Below the pieces are notes generated by a model. It searched no databases. It was given only the letters and a program-made list of their open reading frames with translations, and was not told the DNA's origin. A stretch of DNA of 64,000 nucleotides. It comes from Argentina anserina (lineage: Eukaryota; Streptophyta; Magnoliopsida; Rosales; Rosaceae). Shown here one piece after another: positions 1 to 13,143 of this stretch. A program made the position numbers and the translations under genes. Within the stretch, counting starts at the first letter, position 1. The number at the start of each line of letters is the position of its first letter. Location of the stretch: contig NC_065874.1 in assembly GCF_933775445.1 (NCBI RefSeq), positions 34,952,093-35,016,092 on the forward strand, read 5' to 3'.

Positions 1-69
1 ATTTAGGGATTCGAGGGTTGCTCGGAGTCTCCTCCCTACGCGACAAGATCCAGCTATCAATTCACGGCC

Positions 70-3000
70 ATGGCCACCGTCGCTCCTCCCGCTGATCGTA
101 TCCTTTTTTCCATCTATTGCTTTGCTTTGGATTTCGATCTGTTTTTTTTTACCTTATTGCTTTTCGATCCAATTTCATCTTCTCTGATTCTGTTTGCTCT
201 TGTTTTAGATCGCTCTATTATTTTGTACTCTATCTATCTGCAGCTCGTCTCCCAACTCTGTGGCTATAGATTTGATGTTTTTTAATGCGTAGAAACTCAA
301 GTCCTCTTGTTAATTTTGCATAATTTCTGCTTAATTCAAGTCCTCCGAGGCCTGTTTGTGTTGTTGTTGTTGTAGCTAGTCAATTGAGCTATTGAATTAC
401 AATTCAGGTCGATACTGTCGCGTTGCTTCGTTGATTCTTCTGTTTGCTTATCATTACAAGATGATGAATTAGCTGTAGACCGAATTTGCAATTGCATGTG
501 TTTCCTTCACTCTGATTGCTTTAGAAGCAGCAGATTTGCTTCAGAAGTTGTCATTAGATTCTCAGACCAAGACCCTGGAAATTCCAGAGCCTACAAAGAA
601 GGTACTATGCATGCTTTACTAGTTTTCACTGACCAACTGGTTTTAGTTCAAGTCGATGATCTGACGTGTTCATTTTGCTTTCTCTGTGCAGCCTTCTGTC
701 AACCAGTACGGGTCTATTGATTCTGGCAATGCTGCAAATGGTCAGATCCCATCTGACCGCTCTGTGACTCCACTGTCCACCGACTTCTTGGATCAGTCTT
801 TCTCCTATCTCCCAAATGGTTATCCATCTACAGCCTATTACTATGGAGGTAAGCAGCGCAATTTTGTTTTCTGTTGATTATTACTTTGTCTGTGAAATTA
901 TTGTCATGACACGAATGGTGTCCTTGTCCTGTGTTTTTAAGGCTATGATGGGACTGGAGACTGGGATGAGTACTCGAGATATGTGAATCCAGAGGGGGTA
1001 GATATGACTTCCGTAAGTTCTTTTCTTCTCATGATGGTTGCTCTGTTTTCCAGGTCGCACATCAGTTATTTACTAATTTGTAATTTTATTGTGCGCTTTT
1101 TTAGGGGGTTTATGGAGATAACGCGTCTCTTATGTACCACCACGGTTATGGGTATGCACCATATGGTCCTTATTCACCAGCAACTTCCCCTGTTCCGACT
1201 ATGGGAAATGATGGTCAATTGTATGGGCCTCAACACTACCAGTACCCGCCCTATTTCCAGCCACTGACTCCAACCAGTGGACCGTACACTCCTAGTCCTG
1301 TTGCCCCTCAGAATGAGGTATCCACTTCTTTAGCTGCTGACCAAAAGCCTCTGCCTGTGGAAACAGGTAATGGAATTTCTAATGGCATTGCAAATAATGG
1401 AAGTGTGAAAGGCAGTAATGGTTCTGCTCCCTTGTCAACATTTCAAACTACGTCTTTCAACTCCAACGGATCATACGGACGAGGTGCTTTGCCCACGCCT
1501 GTTCCTACTCCTGGTTACCAGGACCCAATATATGGTTACGACACAGTACATTCTCCAATTCCTTGGTTAGATGCCCCACTTTTTTCAGATGGGCATAGAC
1601 CTGTGCCAAATACACCCATTACATCAAACTCGTATGGCAACAGAATTCCATCTTTGAGGAATCAGAACTATCGTCCAAATTCTCACTTCATGGTATTGTT
1701 ATTTCCAAAATCTTGTTTCTTTTCATGTGGTAATTGATGTGTAGTGTGTCCCTGATATTGTGTACTGATCAGCAGCATCAGCTTTCAAATTAAAATGGTG
1801 AGAGGAAATATTACTGTTATGGGTTAATATGGATTCCTTAAGGTCGTGGGAAAATCTTATTGGTTGAAGTAGACTTTTAGCCAGTGAAATATTGTTAGTA
1901 CTTTATTTCTTATGAAGCTAGTAAATGATTTGTACTGTTTATCTTGTATATTTAATTTTTAAATGCTCTCATGTTAATCAATTTCACTTTTTTTATCCTA
2001 CAGGGTTTGCACCAACCCAGACCGCTTTCAGGGATCGGTACAGCACAAGGGTTTATGAATAGTAGCATGTACCCAAGCAAGCTATTTGGCCAGTATGGGA
2101 ACACGGTTAGATCTAGTCTGGGATACGGTTCTCATGGTTATGACTCGCGAAACAGTGCACGCACATGGCTGGCAGTTGACAACAAGTATAAACAACCAAG
2201 GGGACGCAACGGTGGTTACTATGGATATGGTAATGAGAACTCTGATGGTTTAAATGAACAAAACAGAGGACCTCGAGCGAGAGGCTCAAAGAACCAAAAG
2301 AGCTTTGCCCCTAGTGCAGTAGCTATCAAGGGACATAACGTGCCCGCAAGTCTTAGTCATGATGAGGAAAAGGATATTAGTACTGTACCAGACAGAGAGC
2401 AATACAATAAAGCAGATTTTCCAGAGGATTATACTGATGCCAAATTCTTTATCATCAAGTCATATAGTGAGGATGATGTGCATAAGAGCATCAAGTATAA
2501 TGTTTGGGCCAGCACACCAAATGGCAACAAGAAGCTTCATGCAGCATACCAAGAGGCTCAGGAGAAGACTGGTGGCTGCCCTGTATTTCTCTTTTTCTCG
2601 GTAAGTATTGGATTTGAGAGGCTTTTTGTATATGATTTTTTATATTAGAACAATTATTTACCTCGTTTCTTTCTTAGGTCAATACCAGTGGGCAATTTGT
2701 CGGCCTTGCTGAGATGTTGGGGCCTGTTGATTTCAATAAGAATTTGGAGTACTGGCAGCAAGACAAATGGAACGGGTGTTTCTCTGTCAAGTGGCATATT
2801 GTCAAAGACGTTCCTAACAGTTTGTTGAAGCATATTACTCTTGAAAATAATGAGAACAAGCCTGTGACTAATAGTAGGGACACTCAGGAGGTAATTTTAC
2901 ATCTACATTTTTTCCCTACTTTTGTGTACTTTGTTCTCAACTTGAATATTAATTATATGGTATTTGCAGGTTAAATTGGAACCAGGGCTCAAAATGATCA

Positions 3001-3519
3001 AAATATTCAAGGAGCATTTGAGCAAAACATGCATTTTGGATGACTTTGGATTTTATGAGTCCCGCCAGAAGACAATTCAGGAGAAGAAAGCTAAACAACA
3101 GCAGCAGTTTCAGAAGCAGGTAAATTGTTTTTTGCAACCTGTACTATTTTAAGTTGTCTTTGTTCTCTTTCATTTTTACCTCTAGCATGGACTGGCGCGG
3201 CTATTTACTATTTTGCAAGTTCACCTTTGCAAAGCAGGTAAAATTTTCCTTGTTTTTGCTGATACAAAAGCAGGTATGGGAAGGAAAAACCCTTGATGAG
3301 AAGAAAGAGGTAGTGACAAATGGGCAAGTGGAAACACAAAATTCATTGGATGTTCCCTCTGAGATAACCAAAGAATCTATTCCAACAGTGCATCCCAGTG
3401 AGGAGCTGAAAGTTAAAGAAAATGGATCAACTGCAACTGGAGAAGCCCCAAAGGGTGCCAATCCGGTTGTGGCTGAGAAGAGGGTTGTAGCAAACGGGGT
3501 GGTGGCAAACGGTTGCTAG
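70..3519 (+). CDS. ECT2: YTH-domain m6A reader protein, ECT2 orthologue
   Basis: Nine exons: 70-97, 525-601, 692-848, 942-1012, 1105-1692, 2004-2600, 2678-2890, 2970-3119, 3274-3519. They join in phase to about 708 residues. The N-terminus ([23 protein letters not shown]), a long Tyr/Gly/Pro/Asn-rich disordered middle and the tail ending VVANGC match plant ECT2. The YTH domain spans exons 6-8, beginning near [18 protein letters not shown]. The three aromatic-cage tryptophans that bind N6-methyladenosine are present, in KYNVWAS and in EYWQQDKW. In the family these cytosolic proteins bind m6A mRNA and control organ growth and mRNA stability. The start is the first ATG, followed by a short first exon that is repeated in the tandem copy at 5729. 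The identification is firm; expression is not visible from sequence. Confidence 0.95.
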
Positions 3520-5652
3520 CCTCTGCCTTGCATAGTGGCGGTCTATGTCGGTGGTACTCTTCAAAATGTTGTGCTGGAAGCTACTTGCATATATCCATAC
3601 TTGGTGGACCGCCCATGATGACTGAGTCTTGCCTTGGTTGAATAGTCCATATTTCATTGAGTAAAGGCAAGATAGTCGGCACTCAAAAGTATCTGTATGT
3701 TTGAGGCAGGCGGGCTAGGGTGTTGGTAGTCTTAAGTATCACCTCAGTTTTCTTTCCGTTTCTACTGTCTTTAGCTAAAGCTCCTAACAGGTTTTGATTG
3801 CATAGGTTTTTGGGTTTAGGGTCTTTTTTCGTGGGGTCTTATATTTTGGTATTTTCTTGTTTTTGTTTTTTGCATTTTCCTTGTTTGTTATTTCCTGTCT
3901 TGTAAATCTAGATCATTTCCATTGCTGAGCAGCTCTGCTATTATATCTGTATGTGAGCTGGAAGGAAGGTGGGAAAATATTGCAATACAGTCAGTTTTAC
4001 CCTTTTGGTTATGGTGGTATCTGTTTTCCCGTCTTGGTACTCCTTGCGGCAGCAAAATAAATTTCTGAGTGCTGGTAGCCTGGTATGGTAGTACCCCTGC
4101 AGGTTCACTCAGTCACCCTTGATGTGGAACCTACGCATTCCCAAGACGAGGAGAACCCACGGGTTCCCCGCCTTTGCCCGATTAGTCGATTCTTCAGTGC
4201 TACAGATGTTACAAACGACCTAGTGAGTGCCATCAGAACAGCCAGATTCGTCTGTTGAAGAATCTGCTAAGGGTGTACACGAGCCAAATCCGGCCTAATC
4301 CACAACACTGATTTTTCACTCTATCTATAATTTTATATGTTTTTGTTGTCTCACACAAAACTAAAAGCTTGAACAAATCCTTAAATCACATTCAACCGGC
4401 TTGAATGAGACTTCAACTCTATGTTTTTTTAGTTTTTATTTAATTCTAGATTTTGATTTATCTTCATGAATTATCGAGTCATTAGAATATGAAGATTTTT
4501 ATGTTAGAGCTGGAAAAGAGAGAAGAAAATATAAAAACCCAACAATCCTCGTGCTTTCAAAACCTTCTTTTTCGGGAGCGCGCTTCCGAGTACTTCTGGG
4601 AGCTTCTGCTTCCAATTCTAATTTCAAAGCAGGAATCGGACTTCCGGTAAAGCTTATGTGCATCGTAGCATAGGAATCATTAGAGATTTAGGGTCTTGTA
4701 GGGTTTAATTTATTGAATTTCTCTTATTTCCTTCCAACACAAAATGAAAGTATTTCTAGTACAATTAGACTCTTACCCGTGCGATACACGTATTAATTTA
4801 TCGCACGGATTAATGTATAAAGACGAAAAGAGCAAGATTTTGACAAAATTACATATTTTGTTTTGTAAAGGCTTGTCTGTTTTGATTTTTTTTAACACAA
4901 TGTTTTTATGTAATTGTGTTTTATACAAAGGGTATTTTAAACAAAACACTTTTTAGTGATTTTCTTAAGTGCTGGTTTTATATAGTAGTATAAAACTATA
5001 GATTGATTGAATTTTATTAGAGAAGTTATTTTTACAAATCGATCTTCAACAAACGAGTTGAGCTTTTAACAAGTTTTACTTAGTTAGGACCTAAACAAAC
5101 ATACTACTTATTTTTTATAGTTGAATTAAAGATTGAGTGTGTATCTTGACTCTGCTCTCATGAACATGAACCGAACGGGCTGAAAACTAACCGAATTTGA
5201 ATTGTTAAACACCTGTGGCTCGAGTCTTCTTATGGTCATAGGCGCTGCTCTTGGTTGTTTTTGTTATAAATTGGAATCACACAACGTATCTGGACCGAAA
5301 AATTTGAGGAATTGATCTCTATGTAATTGGATGTGTATTAAAATTTTACATGTGACATTTTAATTATCGTACCACTTGACCGATCACACACACATCCATT
5401 ATATATGACTTAACCTCGAAAAACAATGGAATTGGCACAAAGAAAAGAATCATACTTTTTCAAGATCTGACTTTGGTGAAAACAGGGAAAATTAGAGGAA
5501 GAAAGGAATGTAAATGATTTTGTGAATGATAATGAGTAATTGGGAACGCGGCGGCTAATCTAATTTTAAATGAATAGTGAGAATATTTAGCCCGAAAACC
5601 CCTAAAACCCTTTTGCCCGCCCCCTTTTTAACCAAACCCTGTTTGTGGAGGC

Positions 5653-5656
<4 letters not shown>
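3520..5656. other. ECT2 3' UTR and intergenic region between the tandem ECT genes
   Basis: No gene is seen. The first 500 bases or so are T-rich and look like the ECT2 3' UTR. The remainder is AT-rich. It contains a 10-base inverted repeat (CCGTGCGATA at 4777-4786 and its complement at 4799-4808) around a 12-base loop. Weakly matching ends, GGTGTACACGAGCC near 4273 and a reversed GGTGTTTAACAATTC near 5212, could be the termini of an old DNA transposon; no clear target-site duplication was found. Confidence 0.5.

Positions 5657-5698
<42 letters not shown>
5657..5698 (+). repeat. (CT)n microsatellite in the ECT2-like 5' leader
   Basis: About 20 CT units lie 30 bases upstream of the ATG at 5729. 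CT tracts are common in plant 5' UTRs and core promoters. Confidence 0.9.
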
Positions 5699-5701
<3 letters not shown>

Positions 5702-5728
5702 AGGAGTCTCCCTCCCTCGCACAAGCCC

Positions 5729-8700
5729 ATGGCCACCGTCGCTGCTCCCCTCTCGCCTCCCGCCGATCGTATCCTCTTTCTTTTGTTTACTCTACGCTTG
5801 CTTTCCGATCTCGTGCTCTCCGTTTAGATCTAAGATCTGTTTATGCTTCTAATATACATATCTTTTAGGTTTTCATTTTCAATTTGAACAACTGTGTGGT
5901 GTTGTTTCCTTGACTGTCTCGATTTGTTTGCTTGGAAGCTTCAGACTTGCTCCAGAATTTGTCCTTGGATTCTCAGCCAAAGGAGGCCAATATTTCTGAG
6001 CCCGCAGACAAGGTGAACCATTCGACCTAGAAGCATGTGCTTCATTCATATACCAACTGTATTTCAATTTCATGTGCTTGGTTCATATTATCGTTTTGTC
6101 ATGTGCAGGCCAACTCTGTGACCTCTAAGCTCCAGCCAACCAGGTCTACCACCCCATCACTCAAGGATTCGACCATGCCATATCACCCTAATGGTTACGG
6201 CTCGTCTGCCTATTACTACGGAGGTATTTACTCATTTGATTCGTAGTTTTCATTTTGCAAATACATGCACACTGTTGATGATTTGGTCTCAATTTTTCTT
6301 TCTCAGGCTATGGTGGACTTGAGTGGGGCAACAATATGAATTCTGTAAGTTCTTGCTTGTTCAGACATGTATTTATTTTTGTTTTATTTTTTTATTCTTG
6401 ATGCATCGGATTTTTGTGTATTTACTTATTCCTATTATGAGAGAGTTGTTATTCTAATTATGGCTGAACTACCCTCTCTGTCTTGACTCCATTTTGTGTC
6501 ATGATTGTTGAATACCGTAGGTTGTCTATGGTTATGGTTATGGTCCCTACAACACATATTCGACAGCGGGCTCTCCTACCGTGGCAAGTGGGCAGTTATA
6601 TGAACAGAAGTATCAATATCCTCCCTATTTTAAGCAGATGACTCCTAAAGCTGGTTCACCCTACATTCCTAGTTCAGCTGTTCCTTCCAAGGGTGGCGTG
6701 TCGACCAATAAAGATGCTGACCAAAAGTCCTCGGCCGTAGGTACGGGTAATGGGATTCTGAACAATGTGGGCCTGAAGGAGAATAATATTTCAGACTTCT
6801 CCAAATATCAAAACTCATCACTGAATGCAAAGGGTTCCTATGATGGGTACCCTGATGCCTTTTATGGTTGTGATGGTTTGATGTCTCCTATACCATGGTT
6901 AGAGGGGTCAACGTATTCAAATGGACAGGCTAAGGGGATGACTGGAAATTCAGTCAACAGAACAACGTCTTCTAAATATCATCTTTCCCGACCAAGTTCT
7001 CCGTACATGGTATGCTAACCTCTATCATCTTAGTTTTTCATTATAGATTTATTTCCTCTGCTTTTCTTGCTTTGGTTGAAAATAAACATGTGCTGAGCAA
7101 TACATGTGATTGATTTTAATGCATTCAGACGTGTGGCTAAGCTTAATCAATTTTGTATTCCTGACCTTAACATGCTTCTGAGCAGTGGGTTGAGTTGATC
7201 TTAAGTTCAGAGTTTGCTATCTAAGTTTTGCTTGTAAGTAGTAGTGTCTTCCTGAAGTCACTGAGCTGAGAAAATATTTTGATCTAAATACGTTGCTATC
7301 CTTGTCAAATTTGTTTTTATTCTTTTTCTTTTCCATTTTTTAGGCTTTGCTATTGTATTGCTTTTAGATAATATGATTAGAAACCAATAAATTAAGTGGC
7401 CTCTGAAGAATTTCTATTCCTTGATCTTGCAGAGTTTGCTGCCAAGGTATGGGTACGGTTTGGATTCAGCTCGTGGACTCAGTGGGATGTATAACAACGA
7501 TTTATACGGTCATAACTGGAACACATACGGACTTGGTATGGGATTTGGATCTAATAGTTTTGGTGTGACAAGAAATGGATATGGGTGGACATCCGTTCTT
7601 CAAAACAAGTATAAATCTAGAGGGCGAGGTTACAACTTCCGCTATGGTAATCAGGACATAGATGGGTTGGAAGAGTTGAACAAAGGACCTAGAGGTAAGA
7701 GTTATAAAGCTGGGGTCAATGTGGGGTTGAATAAATCAAATGATGAGAAGGTTTCAACTACCACCGTTCCAGAGGGGGAGCAGCACTCTGGAGCAGATAT
7801 CAATGATACTTATGCAGATGCTAAATTCTTCATTATAAAGTCATATAGCGAGGATGATGTGCATAAGAGTGTGAAGTATAATGTTTGGGCTAGCACACCA
7901 AACGGAAACAAGAAACTTAATGCAGCATACCAGGAGGCTCAGGAGAAAGCTACTGGCTGCCCTGTATTTTTGCTCTTCTCGGTGAGCCTCGTGATTTAAT
8001 TCTTAAGTAGACTTCTTCTCCTTTTTACTTGCTTCACCTGTGCTTTATCTTATTGTTTTCTACTTCCATTTTCTCCTCTAGGTTAATGCTAGTGGCCAAT
8101 TTGTTGGCCTTGCGGAGATGTTGGGGCCAGTTGATTTCGACAAGAATGTCGAGTATTGGCAACAAGACAAGTGGACTGGTTGTTTTCCTGTTAAGTGGCA
8201 CATTGTAAAGGATGTACCCAATAGTTTGCTAAAGCACATCACCCTTGAAAACAATGAAAACAAATCAGTCACAAACAGTAGGGACACTCAAGAGGTATGT
8301 TTCTCTGCTTTATTTTTTTTCCTCAACCCTGGCTCTCTGGTGCTTGTTGCAGTATTAAGCTATGAGTTTAATTTGTAGGTCAAGTTAGAGGATGGGCTTA
8401 AATTGATCAAACTATTCAAGGATCATTCCAGTAAAACATGCTTATTGGATGACTTTGAGTTCTATGAAGATCGCCAGAAGACAATTGAGGAAGTTAAAGC
8501 AAAGCGACTGAGTCGGAAAAAGGCAAGTTTTTCCTTCGAGTGATAACCAGTGTAGTTGCTTTCATATATATCTCTGTTTTCTTGTTGTTCGTAAACCAAA
8601 TTGATCCTGAGAAATTTCTATTTCTGCTAATTCAGAAGGTATTGCAGGAGAAGCCAACCGATGGAATAAAGGATGGGATTGAAGATGCACTAGTCAAATC

Positions 8701-8758
8701 ACCAGTCATTGACAACTACAGTGGATTTGAAGGCACCAACATCAACCGATCAGAGTGA
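5729..8758 (+). CDS. YTH-domain m6A reader, diverged tandem copy (ECT2-like)
   Basis: Nine exons: 5729-5768, 5939-6012, 6109-6223, 6307-6344, 6521-7009, 7433-7981, 8082-8294, 8379-8522, 8636-8758. They give about 594 residues with the same intron positions as the gene at 70, so it arose by tandem duplication. The YTH domain is intact ([33 protein letters not shown]), so m6A binding is expected. The low-complexity N-terminal half is shorter and much more diverged than in the first copy. Intron 8 has a GC donor (AAAAAG/GCAAGT). In the last exon the frame ends at TGA 8756-8758, but a homologous tail (ENGTVVEAGDG..., to TAG at 8867) continues in the next frame. This suggests a one- or two-base indel between about 8690 and 8740, or a sequence error. 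The function of the shortened tail is unknown. Confidence 0.88.
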
Positions 8759-8867
8759 TGAACAAGTGAAGCCGTTGGAGAATGGAACAGTTGTAGAAGC
8801 TGGAGATGGCCTAAAGAAGAGTCCACAACCAGTTGGCGAAGAGTCTGAGCTGGTTGTAACAAATTAG
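8759..8867 (+). other. Out-of-frame remnant of the ECT C-terminal tail
   Basis: Directly after the stop of the ECT2-like gene, another frame reads [19 protein letters not shown] and ends VVTN-stop. This resembles the [11 protein letters not shown] portion of the first copy's tail. The same frame is closed by a TAA upstream, so it cannot be the original frame of this exon without a shift. Confidence 0.6.
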
Positions 8868-9707
8868 GTGTCAAATGTGTTAAATGGTTGGTTGCTAGCT
8901 TGTGCAAGGAGAAGATTTTCTTCGTAGGAGATTCCCCTCTGGAGGTTTTGCTGGTTTAGCTTAGCTGCTTTTAAAGAGAGTACAATTCATAGTAGAAGTG
9001 GTGTGTGTTTTTAGAGACTTGATTATGACAGGCAGGCTCATGTTTCCAGAGCCCCACCCGAACCCCATCTTATTCTCTTGTTTTGGGGGGGTTGGGTTTA
9101 ACTCTTTGCTGTTCTCCTGCCTCTTTTAAAATGCGGAATAGGTTGGTTTGTGTTTTGTAACAGAAATATAGGTAGTCTGAGAATGCATGTGCCTTATTTC
9201 TTTTGGTTGTCTGTCTTCTGCGTGCTTCTCATCCATTAGTTAGTGTGGCACATTGGCACATGGCTGTTCTGATGTCTTAAAGCAAAGTCCGGTTTTGTTT
9301 TCTTTTTTCTTTTATATGTTGTACCAAGTAAATCAAGGCCTTGAGAGTACTTTCATTGGTGAGGAGGCCATTGGCTTGCTCCAATTCCGGTGAGAATGCG
9401 TTGCAAGGTCGAATGAATGTATCAGTGGAAGGAAGGAGCGTTTATGCATGTACTTGGGTTTCTAGTTTTCAATTGCAATATGAATTGGAGCATGGTCTTT
9501 GATAGAGTAGTTTTGGCAACGATGAGGATGACATAACATGATTGACGTGTAAAAATCCAATCGACCTCGCTTCATCTTTAAAACGTAATAAAACACGGTA
9601 TGTGTGTGTTGAGGTTGAACTCAAACTCCCCCTGGCCCCTTCGTAGTTCTTATCCGGTTGTTGACTTGGTTAGATTCTCAGTCTGATTCAGAAACTGGTT
9701 GCTGAAA
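8868..9707. other. 3' UTR and short intergenic region
   Basis: T-rich 3' UTR of the ECT2-like gene, then the promoter and leader of the E1-beta gene. No other feature is recognised. Confidence 0.5.
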
Positions 9708-12219
9708 ATGAGCGGCGGCAGTCTAGTAAGGAGGAGCAGCAGCAGATTGATCAGCTGGGCCACTCACAGCAACTACCGCCCATTCTCAACCTCCTCCTCG
9801 TCAGCTGGAAAATCACTCAACCTCTACTCTGCCATCAACCAAGCCCTTCAAATCGCCTTGGAAACTGATCCACGTAGTTATGTATTCGGAGAGGATGTTG
9901 GCTTCGGCGGGGTCTTCCGCTGTACCACTGGCTTGGCTGATCGCTTTGGCAAGAACAGGGTTTTCAATACCCCTCTTTGTGAACAGGTATCTACTCTTCC
10001 TTTACAGGATTTTCTTCTTATAACCATTTGGTGATCTTTGCCCTTTACTTTTGTTTGCACGCAGGGCATTATCGGATTCGGTATTGGTCTAGCAGCTATG
10101 GTCAGTTTCAGACACTTGAATTTTGCTCGCCTTTTCATTTCTGCTTGATCCTCATTGCTTTTTTTTTTTTGTTAATTTCCTATAGGGAAATAGAGCTGTT
10201 GCGGAAATCCAATTTGCAGATTATATTTTCCCCGCGTTTGATCAGGCAACAATCACTTCCTCTACTAGGTTCTATCATATTCACCCACATTCGTTACTGA
10301 TCCAGTGACTCTATAACTTTGCAGATTGTCAATGAAGCTGCAAAATTTAGATACCGAAGTGGAAACCAATTTAACTGTGGAGGTAGCTACTTCACCCGTT
10401 TCTTTTCTTTCAAGCTTACTTCCCTGGCCCCTCTTGTTATTGGTCATGATCAATTCCTTTCATAACTTGTTAGGCTTAACCATAAGAGCTCCCTATGGAG
10501 CTGTTGGCCATGGTGGACATTACCACTCACAATCTCCTGAAGCTTTCTTTTGTCATGCTCCTGGTATCAAAGTAAGTCTCATCCTGTTGAGATTTTGCTT
10601 TCATGATTAGGGTCTGACCGAGTAATGACTTGCATTTGCCTTCAACTAAACAACAAATATTGAAATTGTGAGTTTTAACAGTACCATCTTACAAGGATCC
10701 AGCTGCGCATTATTTAAGACATGGACTTTAGTGTACTTAGTCATAAAATTTAAACCGAAGGGTTCCATAGAACACATGATAGTTAACTTGAGTCTATCGA
10801 CTTGTGCCTTAAGCTTGCAGTAGTACCATCACTCTCTTTAGTTGAAAATGATATCCGTTGCCAAGTGCTATGAGGTTTACTGAAGGATAAATGACTTCTA
10901 TGCTTTGCTGCAGATACTTAGTAAGTTCAAGGTTATTGCAATTAGATATCTGAAAAGTGCTTTTGATATAGGTGGTTATCCCTAGAAGCCCAAGACAAGC
11001 AAAAGGCTTATTGCTTTCCTGTATACGCGATCCAAACCCTGTTGTGTTTTTTGAACCAAAGGTAGTATGTTATTCAAATATTCAAAATTGAACTTATTAA
11101 TCCGTTGGAGAATGTTAGGTTTGGTGCAAATGCGATCTGAAACTATGTAAGTACCTTGGTTCAGTGGTTATACAGATTATCAGTAGAAGAGGTTCCTGAG
11201 CACGATTTCATGTTGCCTTTATCAGTGGCCGAGGTACATCTCTAGTTCCGTTGTACTCCAATTATCTAAATTTGAAGAAAAGATATGATAATTGCGTTTA
11301 TGATTTTATAATTATTAAGGAACTGTAAAGCTAAAGGAAAACTGAAACTGGCTTACTCAGGTAATACGAGAGGGAAATGATATAACACTTGTTGGGTGGG
11401 GAGCTCAACTATCCATAATGGAACAGGCCTGTCTAGATGCTGAAAAAGTAGGTTTTCTTCACTGCTACAGCCTACAAAGTAGTGTTCCTTGTTTTCCTTC
11501 CCTTGTACATCACTATATTATATTTGATCATAATGTTTGGTTTGTATGGGGTGATAAAGATGACTAAGTACTACAAGTTTCCCATTCATTTTACTCTTAT
11601 AATATAAAAGCCATTCGACTATTGAGAATTTTCAGGAGGGAATTTCGTGTGAACTAATAGACCTGCGTACTCTGATACCTTGGGATAAGGACACAGTGGA
11701 GGCTTCTGTCAACAAGACTGGAAGGCTTCTTGTAAGTTTAATAATACATATACCAAAATCATTTCATGAAAATGGGTTGCTATTGGTGATTAATCCAAGG
11801 CCATACATGCAGATTAGTCATGAAGCTCCAGTTACAGGAGGATTTGGTGCCGAATTATCTGCTTCAATCGTTGAAAGATGCTTCTTGAGGGTAAAGCACA
11901 AACCTTTGACACTTATGGTTGGGTATTTTAATCTAGGTATATACTTGTTATGGTGCTGGAGGGAGGCAACTGATACCTTGATCGGACTAATCATTAATGC
12001 AAAATGGACTGCAGTTAGAAGCACCAGTCTCTAGAGTATGTGGTCTGGATACGCCCTTCCCTCTTGTGTTTGAACCCTTCTATATGCCTACAAAGAACAA
12101 GGTTTGTATTCTAAACCATCAAGCTTTTTTTGTGATACTTTTAATGCTGATGTAGAGTTCTCTTTCACTTGTGTTTGATGCAGATATTGGATGCAATTAG
12201 AGCAACTGTAAATTACTAG
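9708..12219 (+). CDS. DIN4: Branched-chain 2-oxoacid dehydrogenase E1 subunit beta, mitochondrial
   Basis: Twelve exons: 9708-9986, 10065-10100, 10186-10245, 10325-10382, 10474-10571, 10972-11061, 11165-11233, 11361-11447, 11636-11731, 11813-11890, 12015-12101, 12184-12219. They give about 357 residues, the usual family length. The Ser/Arg-rich N-terminus (about 35 residues) looks like a mitochondrial presequence. Next comes the transketolase-type pyrimidine-binding domain ([51 protein letters not shown]). The C-terminal transketolase domain follows ([42 protein letters not shown]). With E1-alpha it decarboxylates the 2-oxoacids of Leu, Ile and Val. Exon 3 ends in a GC donor (GATCAG/GCAACA). 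It follows an ECT gene and faces TBP, the order remembered for Arabidopsis At3g13450/At1g55510. Confidence 0.95.
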
Positions 12220-13143
12220 TACTGTAAAAATGCAAGCATGCTGCTTTCCTTCCCTCTTCCTAGAAAATTACTCACAGTTCACCACCATCGTCTTGCAAAT
12301 AAAATTAGACTGGAATATGTAGCAGCAGCCAGTGTGCCCAAGATTAGATTTTACAACAATGAAATTTTCTGAAGAATGTGATTGTAGAATCAAGTTGACA
12401 CCCATATGGCCTTGCCGAACCAAGGTTTACCTTGTGGCGGATGTCAGCGGTTCGAACCATGCACCTAATTGAACTCTTATACACTCGATCTTTTTAGTTA
12501 ATAGACACTGCATACTCAATTCGTGCATGGTTGTTTTTTTTATAGCCCTTCTTGAGACTCGATATTTCTCTTATTTTGCCCGTGAACAATGCAGTACTAT
12601 AAACTTGGTCTAGTTGAATTTCAAAAAGAAGATATGGTTCTTGCCTCAAGTTAGTGAAAGCTACCATATAAGATGCCACAATTTGGTCTCAGACCAAGAA
12701 TTTGGGGAAGGAGAGTAGAAAATTATAACTTCGGTGCAATTGTGCAGCTGGTTATCAGGCTAATCCATAGTACATGACATTGAGAAAGAAGAACGATTGC
12801 TCTCTACAAGAAATTTAATCAACGTGACATCCACCCACAAGAAATTTATTGCTCTATTGTATAGCCTAAAATAAGTGCTTTTTCCATTTTAACAATTTTA
12901 ACGCACAAGATTCCCACAAACGCCCTTAAATTGGGCTGAGCTTCCTTCTTTTTCTCTCTCTCTTTTTTTTTTTGTAGTTAAGTTACTACAAAGGACATAA
13001 CTGAACTTTTCAGTCATCAACCGATAAAACAATGCACAATCTCCTTATGTACAATCCAAACCCCTGTGCATTTGATTTCCATATTTCCATACGTCCTGGA
13101 TTACCTTCCTGAAATACAATTCCACCATCGTTCATAATACCAA
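12220..13143. other. Convergent 3' region between E1-beta and TBP
   Basis: It holds the 3' UTRs of two converging genes. A perfect tRNA-like B box (GGTTCGAACC, near 12450) sits in this stretch, but no A box was found at the right distance, so it may be a SINE remnant. No open gene is seen. Confidence 0.45.

Noticed and set aside
12400..12470. Possible tRNA gene because of GGTTCGAACC
   Set aside because: No A box, no cloverleaf and no acceptor stem could be folded around it.
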